From: Apium graveolens
Lineage: Eukaryota > Streptophyta > Magnoliopsida > Apiales > Apiaceae
Assembly (NCBI RefSeq): GCF_009905375.1
Contig: NC_133653.1
Coordinates: 63,647,414 to 63,711,413, forward strand
Direction of reading: 5' to 3'
Length of the DNA stretch: 64,000 nucleotides
The translations under genes and the position numbers were made by a program. Position 1 is the stretch's first letter. Each line of letters begins with the position of its first letter. This document shows, piece by piece, positions 19,527 through 31,599 of the stretch. The notes below the pieces were generated by a model. That model was not told the origin of the DNA, did no database searches, and was given only the letters and a program-made list of their open reading frames with translations.

Positions 19527-22130
19527 CTAATTAGCGGGAGATTCACCCTCGTCGGGTGGAGGATCAGGTGGCCAATCAACCTCGCCACCAGTGTCTCGAA
19601 CAACAGTACCGAAAGCATGTGTCAAATCTGCAGCAAAATGACGGTGAATATCGTGCATGGCCTCCATACGCCTAGTTACTCGCCTGTACTGCTCATCACC
19701 AACACCAGTCCTATCAATTATCTGCTGCACATGAGAAGAACCCTCTATAGGCACTGGAGGATCCGTTCGGCTACCCTCTACATCATCAAAGATATATCCC
19801 AACCCCTTGTCATGGGGTGCACCTAAGAATGAATAACTCAAGTGATTTGGCAGTGGGTTGAGCTCAAGTGTAGGAGCATCTTCAATAGACGACTCGAGAC
19901 GATCCTGAGAAATTTTCAGCTCTGCTAACCCAAGAGAATCGAATGGCACATCCAACTTCCTCTTCCACAGAGGTGCATTCAAAACCTGAATTTGCTCTAC
20001 TTTAAAGAACTCCTCTTTAGCTGCGGGTAATTTTATTTCCTTGAACACATTGAAAGTGACCTTCTGATCATGAACCTTCATCGTAAGCTCTCCTTTTTGC
20101 ACATCGATCATAGTTCGGCCTGTAGCCAAGAATGGTCTTCCCAAGATAATGGGAATCTTCTTATCTTCCTCGAAATCAAGAATTACAAAGTCAACAGGGA
20201 AGAAGAGTTTATCCACCTTGACCAAGACATCCTCCACTATACCTCGTGGATAAGCGATGGAACGGTCAGCTAGTTGCAATGACATGTATGTTGGTTTCGG
20301 CTCAGGCAGACCAAGCTTCTTGAAGATAGACAAGGGCATCAGATTGATGCTAGCTCCTAAATCACATAAACACTTGTCGAACGACAAGTTTCCGATGGTG
20401 CAAGGAATAGTGAAGCTTCCAGGATCTTTAAGCTTCGGAGGCAACTTCTTTTGCAGCACAGCACGGCATTCCTCCGTTAGAGCAACAGTCTCTAAGTCAT
20501 CGAGCTTCACTTTCCAAGAGAGAATACCTTTCATAAACCTCGCATAGCTAGGCATCTGTTCAAGAGCTTCAGCGAAAGGTATGTTGATATGAAGTTTCTT
20601 GAACACCTCCAGAAACTTCTCAAACTGCTTATCCAGCTTTTTCTTCTGCAGCCTTTTAGGAAAAGGAGGTGGATGATAGATCTGCTTCTCCCCTGTATTA
20701 CCCTCAGGAGGAGTGTGTTCCACAGTAGTCTTCCTTGGTTCCACCTCTACTCCCTTCTGCATATCTTCTTCAGCCACAACTGCATTTTCTGAATCTTGAG
20801 ATTTTTCAGGCTCTTCGTCTTGCTGAATTTGGGGGCTTGCGACCTTTCCAGACCTTAAGGTGATGGCGTTCACATGTTCTTCAACTTCCCTCTTTCCTGG
20901 ATTGGCTTCTGTATCACTAGGAAGCGTTCCTGGTGGTCGATTCAATAAAGCATTAGCAATTTGCCCTATTTGGTTCTCCAGATTCTGGATAGAAACAGCC
21001 TGGCTTTGGCATATAAGAGCCTGGTTTTTGCACATAAGCCTCAACTCCTCCAATTCAGATTTTTCATTCGAAGATAGACCTGCATCATTAGTTTGTTGTT
21101 GAAGTTGGAGTTGTTGCTGAAAACCAAGAGAGTTGAACAGCTTATTTCCAAACGGCTGGAATGGCTGTTGCATCACATTCTGATTGTTGCTCCCGCTGAA
21201 GTTAGGATGATTCCAGTTGTCAGGATGATAAGTGTCTGGAACTGGTTGTTGCGATCTCTGAAAGTTGCTCACAAACTGAGCTGAGTCGCTAGATATAGCG
21301 TATTGTTCTGTCGCATGCGGACCTGCACACAGCTCACAAACACTAATTATCTGCTTAACACCATAGTTAGCCAGAGAATCGATCTTCATAGACAACGCCT
21401 TTAGTTGAGCAGTGATAGCCGTAGCTGTATCCACTTCAAGAACTCCTGCTACCTTGCCCTGTGGATATCTCTGGGTTGGATACTGATATTCATTAGCAGC
21501 CATCAGTTCAATTAGATCATAAGCTTCCTTATAGCTCTTTGCCCATAATGCTCCACCTGATGCTGCATCGAGCATGGGTCTGGACTGTGCTCCCAACCCA
21601 TTGTAAAAACAAGTGATGATCATCCAATCAGGAATTCCATGATGAGGACACTTCCTAAGCATCTCCTTGTAGCGCTCCCAAGCTTCACTTAGCGATTCTC
21701 CCGTTTGCTGCGCAAATTGAGTAATAGCATTCCTGAGTGCAGCTGTCTTCGCCATAGGGAAGAATTTAGTAAGAAACGTCTGAGCAAGATCTTCCCAAGT
21801 AGTAATCGAACCAGCTGGTAGAGAGTGTAACCAGCTCTTAGCCTTGTCCTTCAGAGAGAATGGGAACAGTCTCAGCTTCACAGCATCTTCAGAAACACCG
21901 TTGAACTTGAAGGTGTCGCATATTGCAATGAAATCCCTAATGTGTGTATTGGGATCTTCCGTTGGAGAACCCCCAAACTGGACTGAAGTCTGTACCCATT
22001 GAATTATGCCAGGCTTGATCTCAAAGGTATTAGCTGTGATAGCTGGCCGGACAATGCTAGATTGAATGTCATTGATCTTGGGTTGAGAAAAATCCATCAA
22101 GGCTTTCGTTCGTGCTGCTGGATCTCCCAT
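19527..22130 (-). CDS. Athila-type Gag-protease polyprotein, uninterrupted
   Basis: 867 residues from the ATG at 22130 (MGDPAARTKALMDFSQ); an upstream ATG at 22238 lies in the leader and would add 36 unlike residues, while the copy at 34663 also supports the MGDP start. Domains: retrotransposon gag core at about residues 50-205 (DPNTHIRDFI, LRLFPFSLKDKAKSWL, AWERYKEMLRKCPHHG); a degenerate zinc knuckle near residue 275; a Gln-rich stretch; a coiled-coil-like stretch near residue 385; and a retropepsin domain with DLGASINLMP from residue 590 and IILGRPFLATGR about 80 residues later. The C-terminus has no RT. Gag would form the particle and the protease would process it; RT and integrase must come from elsewhere. 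The third Cys of the knuckle is Tyr (21300-21302). Confidence 0.93.
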   Translation of the reverse strand: MGDPAARTKALMDFSQPKINDIQSSIVRPAITANTFEIKPGIIQWVQTSVQFGGSPTEDPNTHIRDFIAICDTFKFNGVSEDAVKLRLFPFSLKDKAKSWLHSLPAGSITTWEDLAQTFLTKFFPMAKTAALRNAITQFAQQTGESLSEAWERYKEMLRKCPHHGIPDWMIITCFYNGLGAQSRPMLDAASGGALWAKSYKEAYDLIELMAANEYQYPTQRYPQGKVAGVLEVDTATAITAQLKALSMKIDSLANYGVKQIISVCELCAGPHATEQYAISSDSAQFVSNFQRSQQPVPDTYHPDNWNHPNFSGSNNQNVMQQPFQPFGNKLFNSLGFQQQLQLQQQTNDAGLSSNEKSELEELRLMCKNQALICQSQAVSIQNLENQIGQIANALLNRPPGTLPSDTEANPGKREVEEHVNAITLRSGKVASPQIQQDEEPEKSQDSENAVVAEEDMQKGVEVEPRKTTVEHTPPEGNTGEKQIYHPPPFPKRLQKKKLDKQFEKFLEVFKKLHINIPFAEALEQMPSYARFMKGILSWKVKLDDLETVALTEECRAVLQKKLPPKLKDPGSFTIPCTIGNLSFDKCLCDLGASINLMPLSIFKKLGLPEPKPTYMSLQLADRSIAYPRGIVEDVLVKVDKLFFPVDFVILDFEEDKKIPIILGRPFLATGRTMIDVQKGELTMKVHDQKVTFNVFKEIKLPAAKEEFFKVEQIQVLNAPLWKRKLDVPFDSLGLAELKISQDRLESSIEDAPTLELNPLPNHLSYSFLGAPHDKGLGYIFDDVEGSRTDPPVPIEGSSHVQQIIDRTGVGDEQYRRVTRRMEAMHDIHRHFAADLTHAFGTVVRDTGGEVDWPPDPPPDEGESPAN

Positions 22131-22242
22131 TGTAATGAGTACCTGAAACACAAACAAATAAACCGTGAAAGTAAAAGAATCCGAGTCAGTGAACTTTAAC
22201 GACCACTGATGACAAGCACATAAACTAAAAATTAACACCGAG

Positions 22243-22260
22243 TCCCCGGCAGCGGCGCCA
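22243..22260 (-). other. Primer binding site of the Athila element (tRNA-Asp type)
   Basis: Minus-strand TGGCGCCGCTGCCGGGGA, six bases from the LTR end. Plant Athila elements characteristically have a site of this tRNA-Asp type. Confidence 0.88.
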
Positions 22261-22266
22261 AAAACT

Positions 22267-23692
22267 TGTTAGGGCGAAAACACGCGCTAATATTCACGCA
22301 AGTATACGCGTTCGCAAGTAGTATAAGATATAAATTAGATTCGTTCCCACAGAGACTGGTTTAGGTTAAGTTCAATTTATGCACCTATACAACAATGTAA
22401 GGTTATCGCTCAATGCTAAGACAAATAACAAATTGGGTTTTTATTAAACTAAGAGATTATACTAAATAACATTAACTAAGAGAATTGAAGTTGAATTAAT
22501 ATATATGATAAACATGGGATCCTAACTTCATTAAATACTTCATTCAATAGCCTTATTGTTTTTAACCTTAGCATGTGATGGTGATGACACTAATCAGATA
22601 ACACGAAACTGATAAACGCCAACTTTCATTGCACGAATACCATTCTACCAGACATCCACAAAAGAGATAGAAGCTGAATAGGCACCAATTATATTGAGAC
22701 CCTATATGTCTATAGAATTTGACAACATAACGGTTTAAGAACAAGTTATCTATCTTGATTAAATAGGGCAAATAAAACGGTTAGAGTTACCTACGAATCA
22801 TGCATACACGTACATGAACCTATGCTAGCATGGCAAGTTCTAAACCTCTATATTCACTGTCGCTTCAATAGAGATTAACACGCTATCTTATATGTTAGCT
22901 ACGCACATAAGACGAATAAGCACAACCATACTAGGATATCATACAATCACCACACACCAAGATATCGAAACAATTAATTATTGAAATCCATAAGTAAATC
23001 CGCTAGAATCCCATGACAACGATTAGCCCATAATCGAACTCATCGTCACCATGGGTTCCAATGAAAGCATGGTATAAACAAGGTCTTAATAAACTAAATA
23101 ATAATCAAAGTACGAATAAACGAGATCTAGGTTCAACAAGAACGAAAACGAGCATCCAAAGTTACAACTAATTCAAAGAATCACAAGTTGAAAACAAGAT
23201 CTTCTTTTCCGGAGTTGTTCTGTGCTTCTAGGTCTTCTCCTTGGTATCCCAATCTTCCCTTCTTGTGCAAAACACAATCTTCTTCTTCTTAAAATCACCT
23301 GTGAAAACGTCTCAAATCTACTTATATAATAGTCCCATAAAACTCAGATTACATAGAAGTTGGAAGCCAAACAGAAGTAGAAGTCTAAAATAATTCAGCA
23401 AAATTCCCGACCCTGCGCGGCCGCTCAGCATAGCTGCGCGGGCGCGCAGGCCTCCACTGGAAAAAATCCAAGTTTGCTCCGTTTCTTCGCCGTAATCTGC
23501 CCGTTCCTTTCCTCTCGCAATGGTGAACACATGCCAAGGCTTATTCTTGATGATTCCTCCCCCGAAATGCAACTAATACCCTGAAATGCATGAACACTAG
23601 AAAAATGCATCAAATACACAAAATACTTGATTTCAAGACACCAATTTAAGCCATTTTAAGACGTTCTAAGTGGTATAAAATGCCACTTATCA
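22267..23692 (-). repeat. 5' LTR of the intact Athila element
   Basis: 1,426 bases, about 1% different from the 3' LTR. It contains one copy of the 41-base GC-rich unit. Confidence 0.95.
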
Positions 23693-23697
23693 GTATC
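23693..23697. other. Target duplication of the Athila element (right)
   Basis: GTATC, identical to 16868-16872. C2 gag resumes immediately afterwards. Confidence 0.95.
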
Positions 23698-25206
23698 CCA
23701 TATGGAAAGTGAAGATGGCTATGTTTCTAGAAGCTACAGATCCAGAATACCTTGATAGGATTAATGAGGGACCACATAAGCCAACCAAGCTCTCTATTGT
23801 AGTTGCAGATCAACCAACAAAGACCATACCAAAGAAGAAAGGTGAGTACACAGCTGAAGATATCTCATCTATTGCCAAGAATGCAAGGGTAAGGCATTTG
23901 TTGCATAGTGCCATTGATAATGTCATGTCAAACAGGGTAATTAATTACAAGACTGCAAATGAGATATGGGATGCTTTGGAGACAAGATGCCAGGGAACTG
24001 ATACAATCAAAAAGAACAGGAGGACTATACTCACTCAAGAGTATGAGCACTTTGACTCAAAAGCTAGTGAGTAATTAACAGAATTATATGACAGGTTTGT
24101 CAAACTCTTGAATGATCTGTCACTGGTGGACAAGGAATATGATCTTGAAGATTCAAATCTGAAATTCTTTTAGCTCTTCCTGAAAATTGGGATTTGAAGT
24201 CTACTACCATAAGAGACAACTATGCTCTTGATGAGACTACTCCTGATGAAATTTATGGTATGCTCAAGACTTATGAACTTGAGATGGATCAAATGAGCAA
24301 GAGACATGGGAGAAAGTCAAGGATAGTTGCTCTTAAGGCTGAGGAGGAATCTCCTAAAGTTGCTATCTCAAAGAAGGACAAAGAAAAGGCTCTCATCATA
24401 AAGTCTGATTCAGAGTCATCATATTCTGATGATGATGATTGAGAAACTGAAAGCTTACCTGAAATGGATGTTGATGCAGAGATGATGAAATTGTGTGCTC
24501 TTATGGTGAAGGGTATCACAAAGATAGCCTACAGGAAATTCAGAAAGGGAAAGAAGTTTTCCAGGAAAGGTGTAAGTGCTGATAAGAAAGGGTTCAGAAA
24601 GTCTGAAGGCAAAAGTGCAAAGTCTGATAGAGGAGACAACTCAAATGTCAAATGCTATAATTGTGGTGAAAGAGGCCACATATCTCCTAACTGCAAGAAA
24701 GGAAAGAGTGACAAAGGCAAGGCACTTGTCACAAAGAAGAAAAGCTGGACAGACTCTTCAGATTCTGATGATGAGGTGAATTATGCCTTGATGGCAAATC
24801 TAATGGCAGCCCTGTAACTGCTGAACTAAAGGTACCTCAAACAACTTATGCTTTTCATACTGATGATATTACTGAGTTGAGATTATATCTTAAAACCTTG
24901 TTTATTAGTTACAGAGATCAAACTTTAACATGTGAAAGATTAACTTCTGAAAATCTTGCTTATAAGAAAAGGAATGATTATTTAGAAAAAGAGTTAGTTA
25001 TTTTCCATCAAACTCAGAAAGATAGAGATGATGTGTTTTAAGTTAGAGATGAAGTGCTGAAATTGAATGTATCTCTAAAAACTGAGTTAGAAAAAGAAAG
25101 AGAAATTATCAGGACTTGGACTAACTCTGGCAGAACAACTCAGAATTTATTAAGTAGTGGAAACTGGAAAGAGGGCTTAGGTTATGGAGATGATAAATGT
25201 GAAAAA
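23698..25206 (+). pseudogene. C2 gag, middle piece with zinc knuckle and coiled coil
   Basis: Continues the N-terminal piece: YPIWKVKMAMFLE, then the gag-polypeptide core (ANEIWDALETRCQGTDTI, ILTQEYEHF). It is broken by TAA at 24072, a frameshift near 24170, TGA at 24440, TAA near 24816, and another frame change before a TAA near 25039. Later parts are readable: TYELEMDQMSKRHG, an acidic Ser/Asp stretch, a CX2CX4HX4C knuckle at 24653-24694 (CYNCGERGHISPNC), and a long Lys/Glu-rich coiled-coil stretch (about 24830-25190). It ends at GYGDDKCEKK where element A intervenes. Confidence 0.92.
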
Positions 25207-27906
25207 AAAACGAGTTTTGGGATCCGCTCTAACCTTTAAAAATCATTTTGAAGACTCGAAAACATTTTTAAGAATGTTTGGAGTACTGCTGATTTATTAA
25301 AATAAATCAGTCCCGATATATTAGAAATATCTGAATATTATTATTTAAATAATATTCTCATAAAGATAATCCTTATTAAAATATTCGAAGTAGAAGTTTT
25401 AAAACTCATACTTGAAATGGATATTAAATAACCAAAGATATACTTATACGAAAGTACTATCTTTAGTTGAATATCAAAAGTAAGTTTGATTATCGAACAT
25501 TATTCTTTAATAAGGTAAAGAATATTAATAAATAATAAGCGGAGTCATAATACCTCGAATGAATATTATAAATAATATTCGATAAATAAAATAAAGGAGT
25601 CATACATCCTCAAATGAATATCCAAGTAATATTCAATAAATAATATAAAGGAGTCATAAGTCCTCGAATGAATATTCAAGATAATATTCAATAAATAATA
25701 TAAAGGAGTCATAAGTCCTCGAATGAATATTCAAGATAATATTCATTAATAAAATAAAGTTATCGAATAAACCTTATTCGATTAATAGTTTTGAAAACTA
25801 TTACCATATATATATATAAAATATATATATATAAAATCTACTCGGGATCCTCGACTCCCGGTTTTAGAAAATGCTTTTACCTTTGGGTCCCTATACTAAG
25901 GGTATATGCAAATTACCGCTATTCTCTAGCATAGGTATTATCAACTAAACCAACAGATATATATGGCAAGAATATGAAACAGGCATGCATATGTACCATA
26001 TCACATGCTACAATATATCGCAAGAATTTGCTGATATAACCATCATGCATCTATTACAAGATAATGCATATACAAGTGTATACATCACAACAACAGTATA
26101 ACGGGTAGAAAACTTGCCTGAGCGACTGGGGGTTACAATGGCTCAGGACGAGTCTGGTAACCTATAAACAACAAGTAAGTTGGAATTAAACCAAAGTCAC
26201 TTGTAAATCTATACATTAACCAACTTAGACTCTAACGCTCGCTTTGCGCTTACTGATTCTCTTAAGTCACTCGAGTACCCTCGGCTCCACCATTTTTAAT
26301 AATTTAACCATTAAGAGTTTTAAGGCGATTCCTTCGCGAGTGTCTTACCAACTGCCTATTACACCTTAAATAAATGTTTCATACTTCAATTAGTCCTTTA
26401 ATGTCTTTAAACTATGTTTCAAAGTAAGGCGAGGGGTAAGGGTTCGTTCGCGAAATGTCGTTACTTAAAACGGCCGTTTCTCCTAAACCGTTCATCGGAA
26501 TCCAACGAACCACATATCAAAACGAAGCTCGTAACATGAACTATCTAAACATGGCAATGGTCAAAACCTAGCAGTGAGTTCAAGGGTTCTGATGTTAAGA
26601 ACAAAAACAGTCTATGGTAAATCAGACATTACGACGGCTATGTTTACGCGATTTCCCAATTTTATACCCTTCCAATTCAACCCATAATCAAGCCACAATC
26701 ACATCCCAATCCAAACTCCATCCATACCACATCATAACAGCCCCAATCAATTCAATATTAACATTTATACTTATACTTAAGCTTGAATTTAACTATACCT
26801 AAGTTCTTTTATCCAAAACAACAAGATTAACCATCCATTTCACTACCACTCCAACCCAAATTCTAAACCAACAAGCATTAAGCTACTATATCACCATAAC
26901 AACTAAAATTATCCTATTTAACAAAGTAAAGCTAGGGTTTGGAGATGATATACCTTCCTTGAAGTGGTGTGAGTAGCTAGGAAGCCTTAAGAAGCCTTGA
27001 GATGACTTAGGGATGCTTGGATCTTAAAGAAAAAACAAGAAAATCAAGTTAAAATTCTTGAAGTCACTATTCATTATCTTCTTCATTGATTTCTTGAAGA
27101 AGATTGTGAATGATTTGGAGGCTTAAACTCATAGAATAGCCATAACTATGCATAAGGAATACTAGGGAATTATCTTACCAATTTAGGAAGCCTTGAACTT
27201 GGATTTTGAAAATTCTTTTCTTTGAAATAGTAAAAAGCCGAGAGTAAAGCTTGGAGAAGATGAAATGTTTTGTGTTTTTGTTTTGATTTGTTTTGGTTGG
27301 TTGCTTATTTGATTTGTTTTAGGTTAATTACCAAATTAACCTTGGTTTTGTGTGGTTAATATTCCACCACATTTCCTTCCTTCTTATGTCATGCTTGCAT
27401 CACTTTGTGATGTCATCATCCCTCCTTTGTCCTCTTTCTATTGGTTGGATAACATCATCCCCACTAATCTCTTTGATTAGCTTCTAATTGTTTGCCTAAT
27501 GACCGCTGATCTGTTATACGGTTCGCTTAACTTTCGTTTTCGTTTATCGTTTGAGGGATCATACCCGGGATCTTATTACTTAGGTTCCCTTAACCTTTCT
27601 CAATATATTATATTCCTTTTATGACCCTCTCTTATAATCTTTTAATTTAAATCCTTTTTATCCTGTTACCTTATACTCAATTCTTTCCGTATCTAGTGGA
27701 TTTCCGGGAAAAATCAAAGTGTTCGGAATTGGATTCTGACGATCTTTACATACACTTATATACCACATAGAGTACTAATAATATCCCAGAAGATCAATAA
27801 CAGAACCCCTACATAGTGTGGCATGAAAAGTTTTCTCATTCAGCATAATCTGCAAAATCACTATTCATAAGGGTTTCAAAAATTTCCAAAAATTGGGGTT
27901 ATTACA
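25207..27906 (-). repeat. 3' LTR of element A, outer end deleted
   Basis: Matches 38453-39333 followed by 53106-54885. The part equivalent to 36992-38452 is absent, and the sequence joins C2 gag in an A-rich stretch (25202-25211). On the minus strand it begins TGTAATAACCCC at 27906, next to the PPT. The only visible content is LTR, with TA-rich runs near 25805-25840. Confidence 0.92.
25541..25760. repeat. 55-base minisatellite in the A 3' LTR (four units)
   Basis: Units begin GGAGTCATAA and contain CCTCGAATGAATATT; the last full unit is present once more than in the other A LTR (38790-38945, three units) and in the B LTRs. Confidence 0.85.
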
Positions 27907-27919
27907 GTCTCCCCTCCTT
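27907..27919 (-). other. Polypurine tract of element A
   Basis: Minus-strand AAGGAGGGGAGAC next to the LTR start; the same tract precedes the B 3' LTR. Confidence 0.9.
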
Positions 27920-27944
27920 AAAAGGATTCCGTCCCGAAATCAGA

Positions 27945-30060
27945 TAGAAAATGAATAGGGATACTTTATTAACATTGCACTTTCTAACTCTCTAGTAAAT
28001 TTTCCCACATTGTGGTTCTTCTATCAAACTCTGAATAGTTTGATAACCCTTCTCCTAAGCACTTGTTCCTTTTTACTCTATAACTCTTCTTGGTTGCTCC
28101 ATATAGGTTATGTCGGGTTGCATGTCTATGCGCTCATATGCCCCTATTTATCTGGCATCTGAATTACACTTCCTTAACATTGATACGTGGAACACGTTAT
28201 GACTTGCTACATGTTCAGGGGTAGGGCTAGCTCATATGCTAACTTCCCAAAACGTCTTAATATATCCAAGGGTCCAACAAATTGTAGACTTAGCTTTCCT
28301 TTCTTTCCGAACCTCATCAATCATTTCCAAGGGTTTCCAAGGGGATACCTTTAACAACACTAGGTCCCCTACTTCCTATTCTTTGTCCTTTCGTGTCAAA
28401 TCAACATACTTCTTATGTCCATCTTGGGTTACTACCAGCCGTCCTCTGATTAGATCTAGTATATCCTTGGTCCTTTGGACTACTGCGGGTCCGAGCATCT
28501 TGCGCTCTACAACTTCATCCTAACATAAGGGAGATCGACATTGTCTTCCCTCAAGGATCTCATAAGGCGACAACTCGATAATGACATATGATCTATTGTC
28601 GTAAGAAAACTCAATCCGTGTTAAGTGATCATTCCAATTTCTTTCAAATCTATTGCACAGACTCTCATTATAACTTTTAGCATTAGAGCTTTTGCTTCTC
28701 AATACCCATTCTTTTCCAGTTCGTAATCGCTACTACCTTCCGTTCCTAATATTATACTGGTTATACTTCTGCTCGTTAGCGTTCTATAACCTTTTAATAA
28801 CCACGTCAACCTTAGTATCACGAATGTGTTTCCATTCCGAATACCACCATAACTTTACTACTCCTTTTTCAGCTGTTTCTATTTTTGAAAGCTTGATCCA
28901 TCATATAGAAGTAAAAGAATTCATTGAGAGATCACTATGATCATGAACACTTGATACATTGCATAGTTAGTACAGAAGGTGGCCAGCCTTTAGTACTTGA
29001 CAAGCAATTAAACAACATGTGGTATCCTACTAGGCTTCTATCACACAGATAGATAGTCATTCGGCAATACCACCCCTTCTGGAAGGGTTGTTCTTCTCAA
29101 CTTACATGAAATGAAAATGAGAGAAAAGAACGAATTGAAGAGAATTGTATATATATAAAAAAAATATACTGCCACAAAATATCTGGCTTGGAACTTACCT
29201 CTGAATTATAGAGGTTTGTCATAGGAGAACAAAACATATATGTATTTATATCAACATCAAGTATTATAGCATCGTATTTCACATGCCTCACTATTTTTGC
29301 TATTCCGTTCATCATTCTATGGACCCATGCTCTTCCTCGAGCTTATACACAATCACCATTGAAACTCCCTCGATATCGAAAATCGAATCTGGGATCTCAT
29401 TCTAGACATCATTGTTACTAGAATTCTATGCTTGCATCGCAACCTTCCTCGTATAGTAATACGACTCTCTTTTCATAAGAGGGAATAAATATTCCATAGG
29501 TAGATACTCTACTTAATTAGTCTATCAATGATAACTTATACACTACCACGACCCGATTAGTGGTACTCAACCTCAACATCTATTCCAATACAACTCTCAC
29601 GGTTGTAATCAGCTCATTACTCGCAGAATCATAGCTGCATTACTATGGTCCACCACTGACCTACTGTCGTCATTCATTTCCCTTGGAATCTTAATAGCTA
29701 ACCATACGGAGTCCATAACTGTCGTATCAAATTCTTCTAAGGAGTTAACATAATCACCTTTCATGATTCATGAAGAACACTCCTGATCCTGACATACATA
29801 CATGACATGAAGCAGATAAAATTGCAGAAGAGTTTCAATCAAAGCAACGATAGCAGGTTAATACCATTCTTAATCATATACCTTCAATAGAAGACTTAAC
29901 TCGAAGGTTCGTTTAGTCCTTTTTGAAACATGGTCCTGGATTATCCTCAGGATAGGACCTTCTAAGATAGATAGCCCGCTCATGGTGATTACACGAATTA
30001 ACCTTTACCAACTATTATTACGGTTGGGTATTGCACAGTCATCAGAAGGAATGTCAATCT
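27945..30060 (-). pseudogene. Element A integrase and chromodomain-like tail, decayed
   Basis: By position and similarity to B this is the end of pol. The clearest piece is 28702-28520 on the minus strand: NDHLTRIEFSYDN, then SPYEILEGRQCRSPLC, the C-terminal side of a Gypsy integrase core. A TAG then replaces the usual Trp (plus strand CTA near 28524), followed by DEVVERKMLGP. Downstream are remnants of the integrase C-terminus and of the chromodomain-like tail near 27945-28050. Many frameshifts make translation impossible. The same TAG occurs in B. Confidence 0.85.
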
Positions 30061-30104
30061 TCCAAACCATAATACAACCTTCACAGCTTTAACCATTATC
30101 ACTG

Positions 30105-31300
30105 TATTCTTTTGGCACAAGCGCCTATAATTATCCTCTTACATTTAAAGTGTCGGCCACCTCTTTGGCCTTTCCTGATAGTAAAATTTCCTTACAATCA
30201 ATGACTTTTAAATGACCTTCAACTAAATTTTCTACCTCATTTCCAATCACTGCTTGTGTAAAAATGCTCTTCCTTACGCTTTGGTAAAAAATATATCACT
30301 ATTTTTCTATAAGTTACTGCCTCGGTCTTTTAGAGGTTAACATTGTCATGATTGACTCTTAATCATAATTAGAACATCTTTTATCTTAAGTCCTAATTGC
30401 CCTGAACAATTTCGACCATTACTGGTTCGATCCATACTTTCTTGTGGTTTAACACGTGCCCCACTTGGAATCATTATAATTACGTCATATTTCCTTTATC
30501 AACATTTCTATTCTTGAGAATTTTGAATATTACCTTTCTCCTTGCAAAACCTCTAAGGTTATCCTTGAATCGTTCCTCCTGTATTCCCTAGATACAGGGC
30601 ATATCAAAATACCCTTTACTAATACTAGAACCATTATCTATATGTTTCTGAAAAATTTTCTCCACTGATACTTAAAGGTCATCATTACCTTAATATTTTC
30701 CAATTCATACTGTCAAAACTCATACTATCCCTATTAAGGGTGAAATGCCAACCTTCATGCATTCCCCTATGGTTCATCTCAAGTTATCGAAGTTATATCC
30801 TTAATCCCACCTTTAAAAAGGTACTTGCATCCTTCCATGGATAAATCAAGTCATATATCCTTGATAGATTATCTTATTCATCATTCCCACCTCGATAGTC
30901 TATACCTAATTTCATAATAGCATCCTTATTCAAATTGAGGTCAATCCATATGGCCTCCAAAAGATAACAATGGTCATCCGCTTTTCTTGCCTAATTTGGT
31001 AACAATAACAAGGATGTTCTGGAAGATATTGGTCGTGTTTAACGGGAACTTCTTCTTAATAATTCCTTATTTACTTTTGTTGTTTATTTCAACAGTCATC
31101 TCAATGTTGGGATATCTTTCATACCTGGCGTCTCCCTTTCTGGGTATCAAGCCACCGGTCTTACACTTCACATTCTTGAAGGTCACTTCCTTCATCCAAT
31201 TTTCTTAATTTCTTACTTTCTTGTCTCCTCAGTCTATCCGCGTCTCATTATTTATCCTTCGAATTATCTCAAGGTTTCCTCGAATCCTCCCAACTTACAG
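30105..31300 (-). pseudogene. Element A reverse transcriptase and RNase H tail, decayed
   Basis: Corresponds to 45700-46800 of B. The RNase H tail is visible on the minus strand near 30146-30205, with GKAKEVADTL in the place of the usual HPGKA-ADAL motif. The RT part can be followed mainly through its match to B, where a KLGIDYR remnant is seen. No open frame of useful length remains. Confidence 0.7.
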
Positions 31301-31599
31301 GGGATAATATATATGTATCTCTTATGCCCTCAACCATCAATTTTAACTCATGGTGAATCACCCTCATCCTGACGAATGCATACTTTTCTATTTCTATTGC
31401 TATGAGTCTTTAGGGTTTCCTCATACCCAACTCCCTTATCATTCCTCAAACTCTATTGCCTTTATATTCCTTTCCACTTCAGTTTCTTTTTATTTTCCTT
31501 TCTCTTATCATTATTTCATGAACCCGCTAATCATTGACTTCAAGCATCACATCGTTCTGGGATTCTTGTCATCAGAATGAATCTTGACAACTTTTACAA

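Larger units (their letters stand above)
16873..23692 (-). mobile_element. Intact non-autonomous Athila-type Gypsy element (gag-protease only)
   Basis: A 6.8-kb element on the minus strand: 5' LTR 22267-23692, tRNA-Asp-like PBS 22243-22260, a single uninterrupted gag-protease ORF (22130-19527), a 1.2-kb non-coding 3' stretch, PPT 18340-18353 and 3' LTR 16873-18339. Perfect GTATC target duplications flank it. The space between ORF and PPT is too short for RT, RNase H or integrase, and no trace of them is visible. It therefore resembles terminal-repeat retrotransposons with a GAG domain (TR-GAG), which must borrow enzymes from an autonomous relative. LTRs show 16 substitutions by hand count (15 transitions) plus one 41-base indel. 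Confidence 0.95.

Noticed and set aside
20257..20547. Plus-strand ORFs across 19617-22199
   Set aside because: All are antisense to the intact Athila gag-protease ORF and explained by it.
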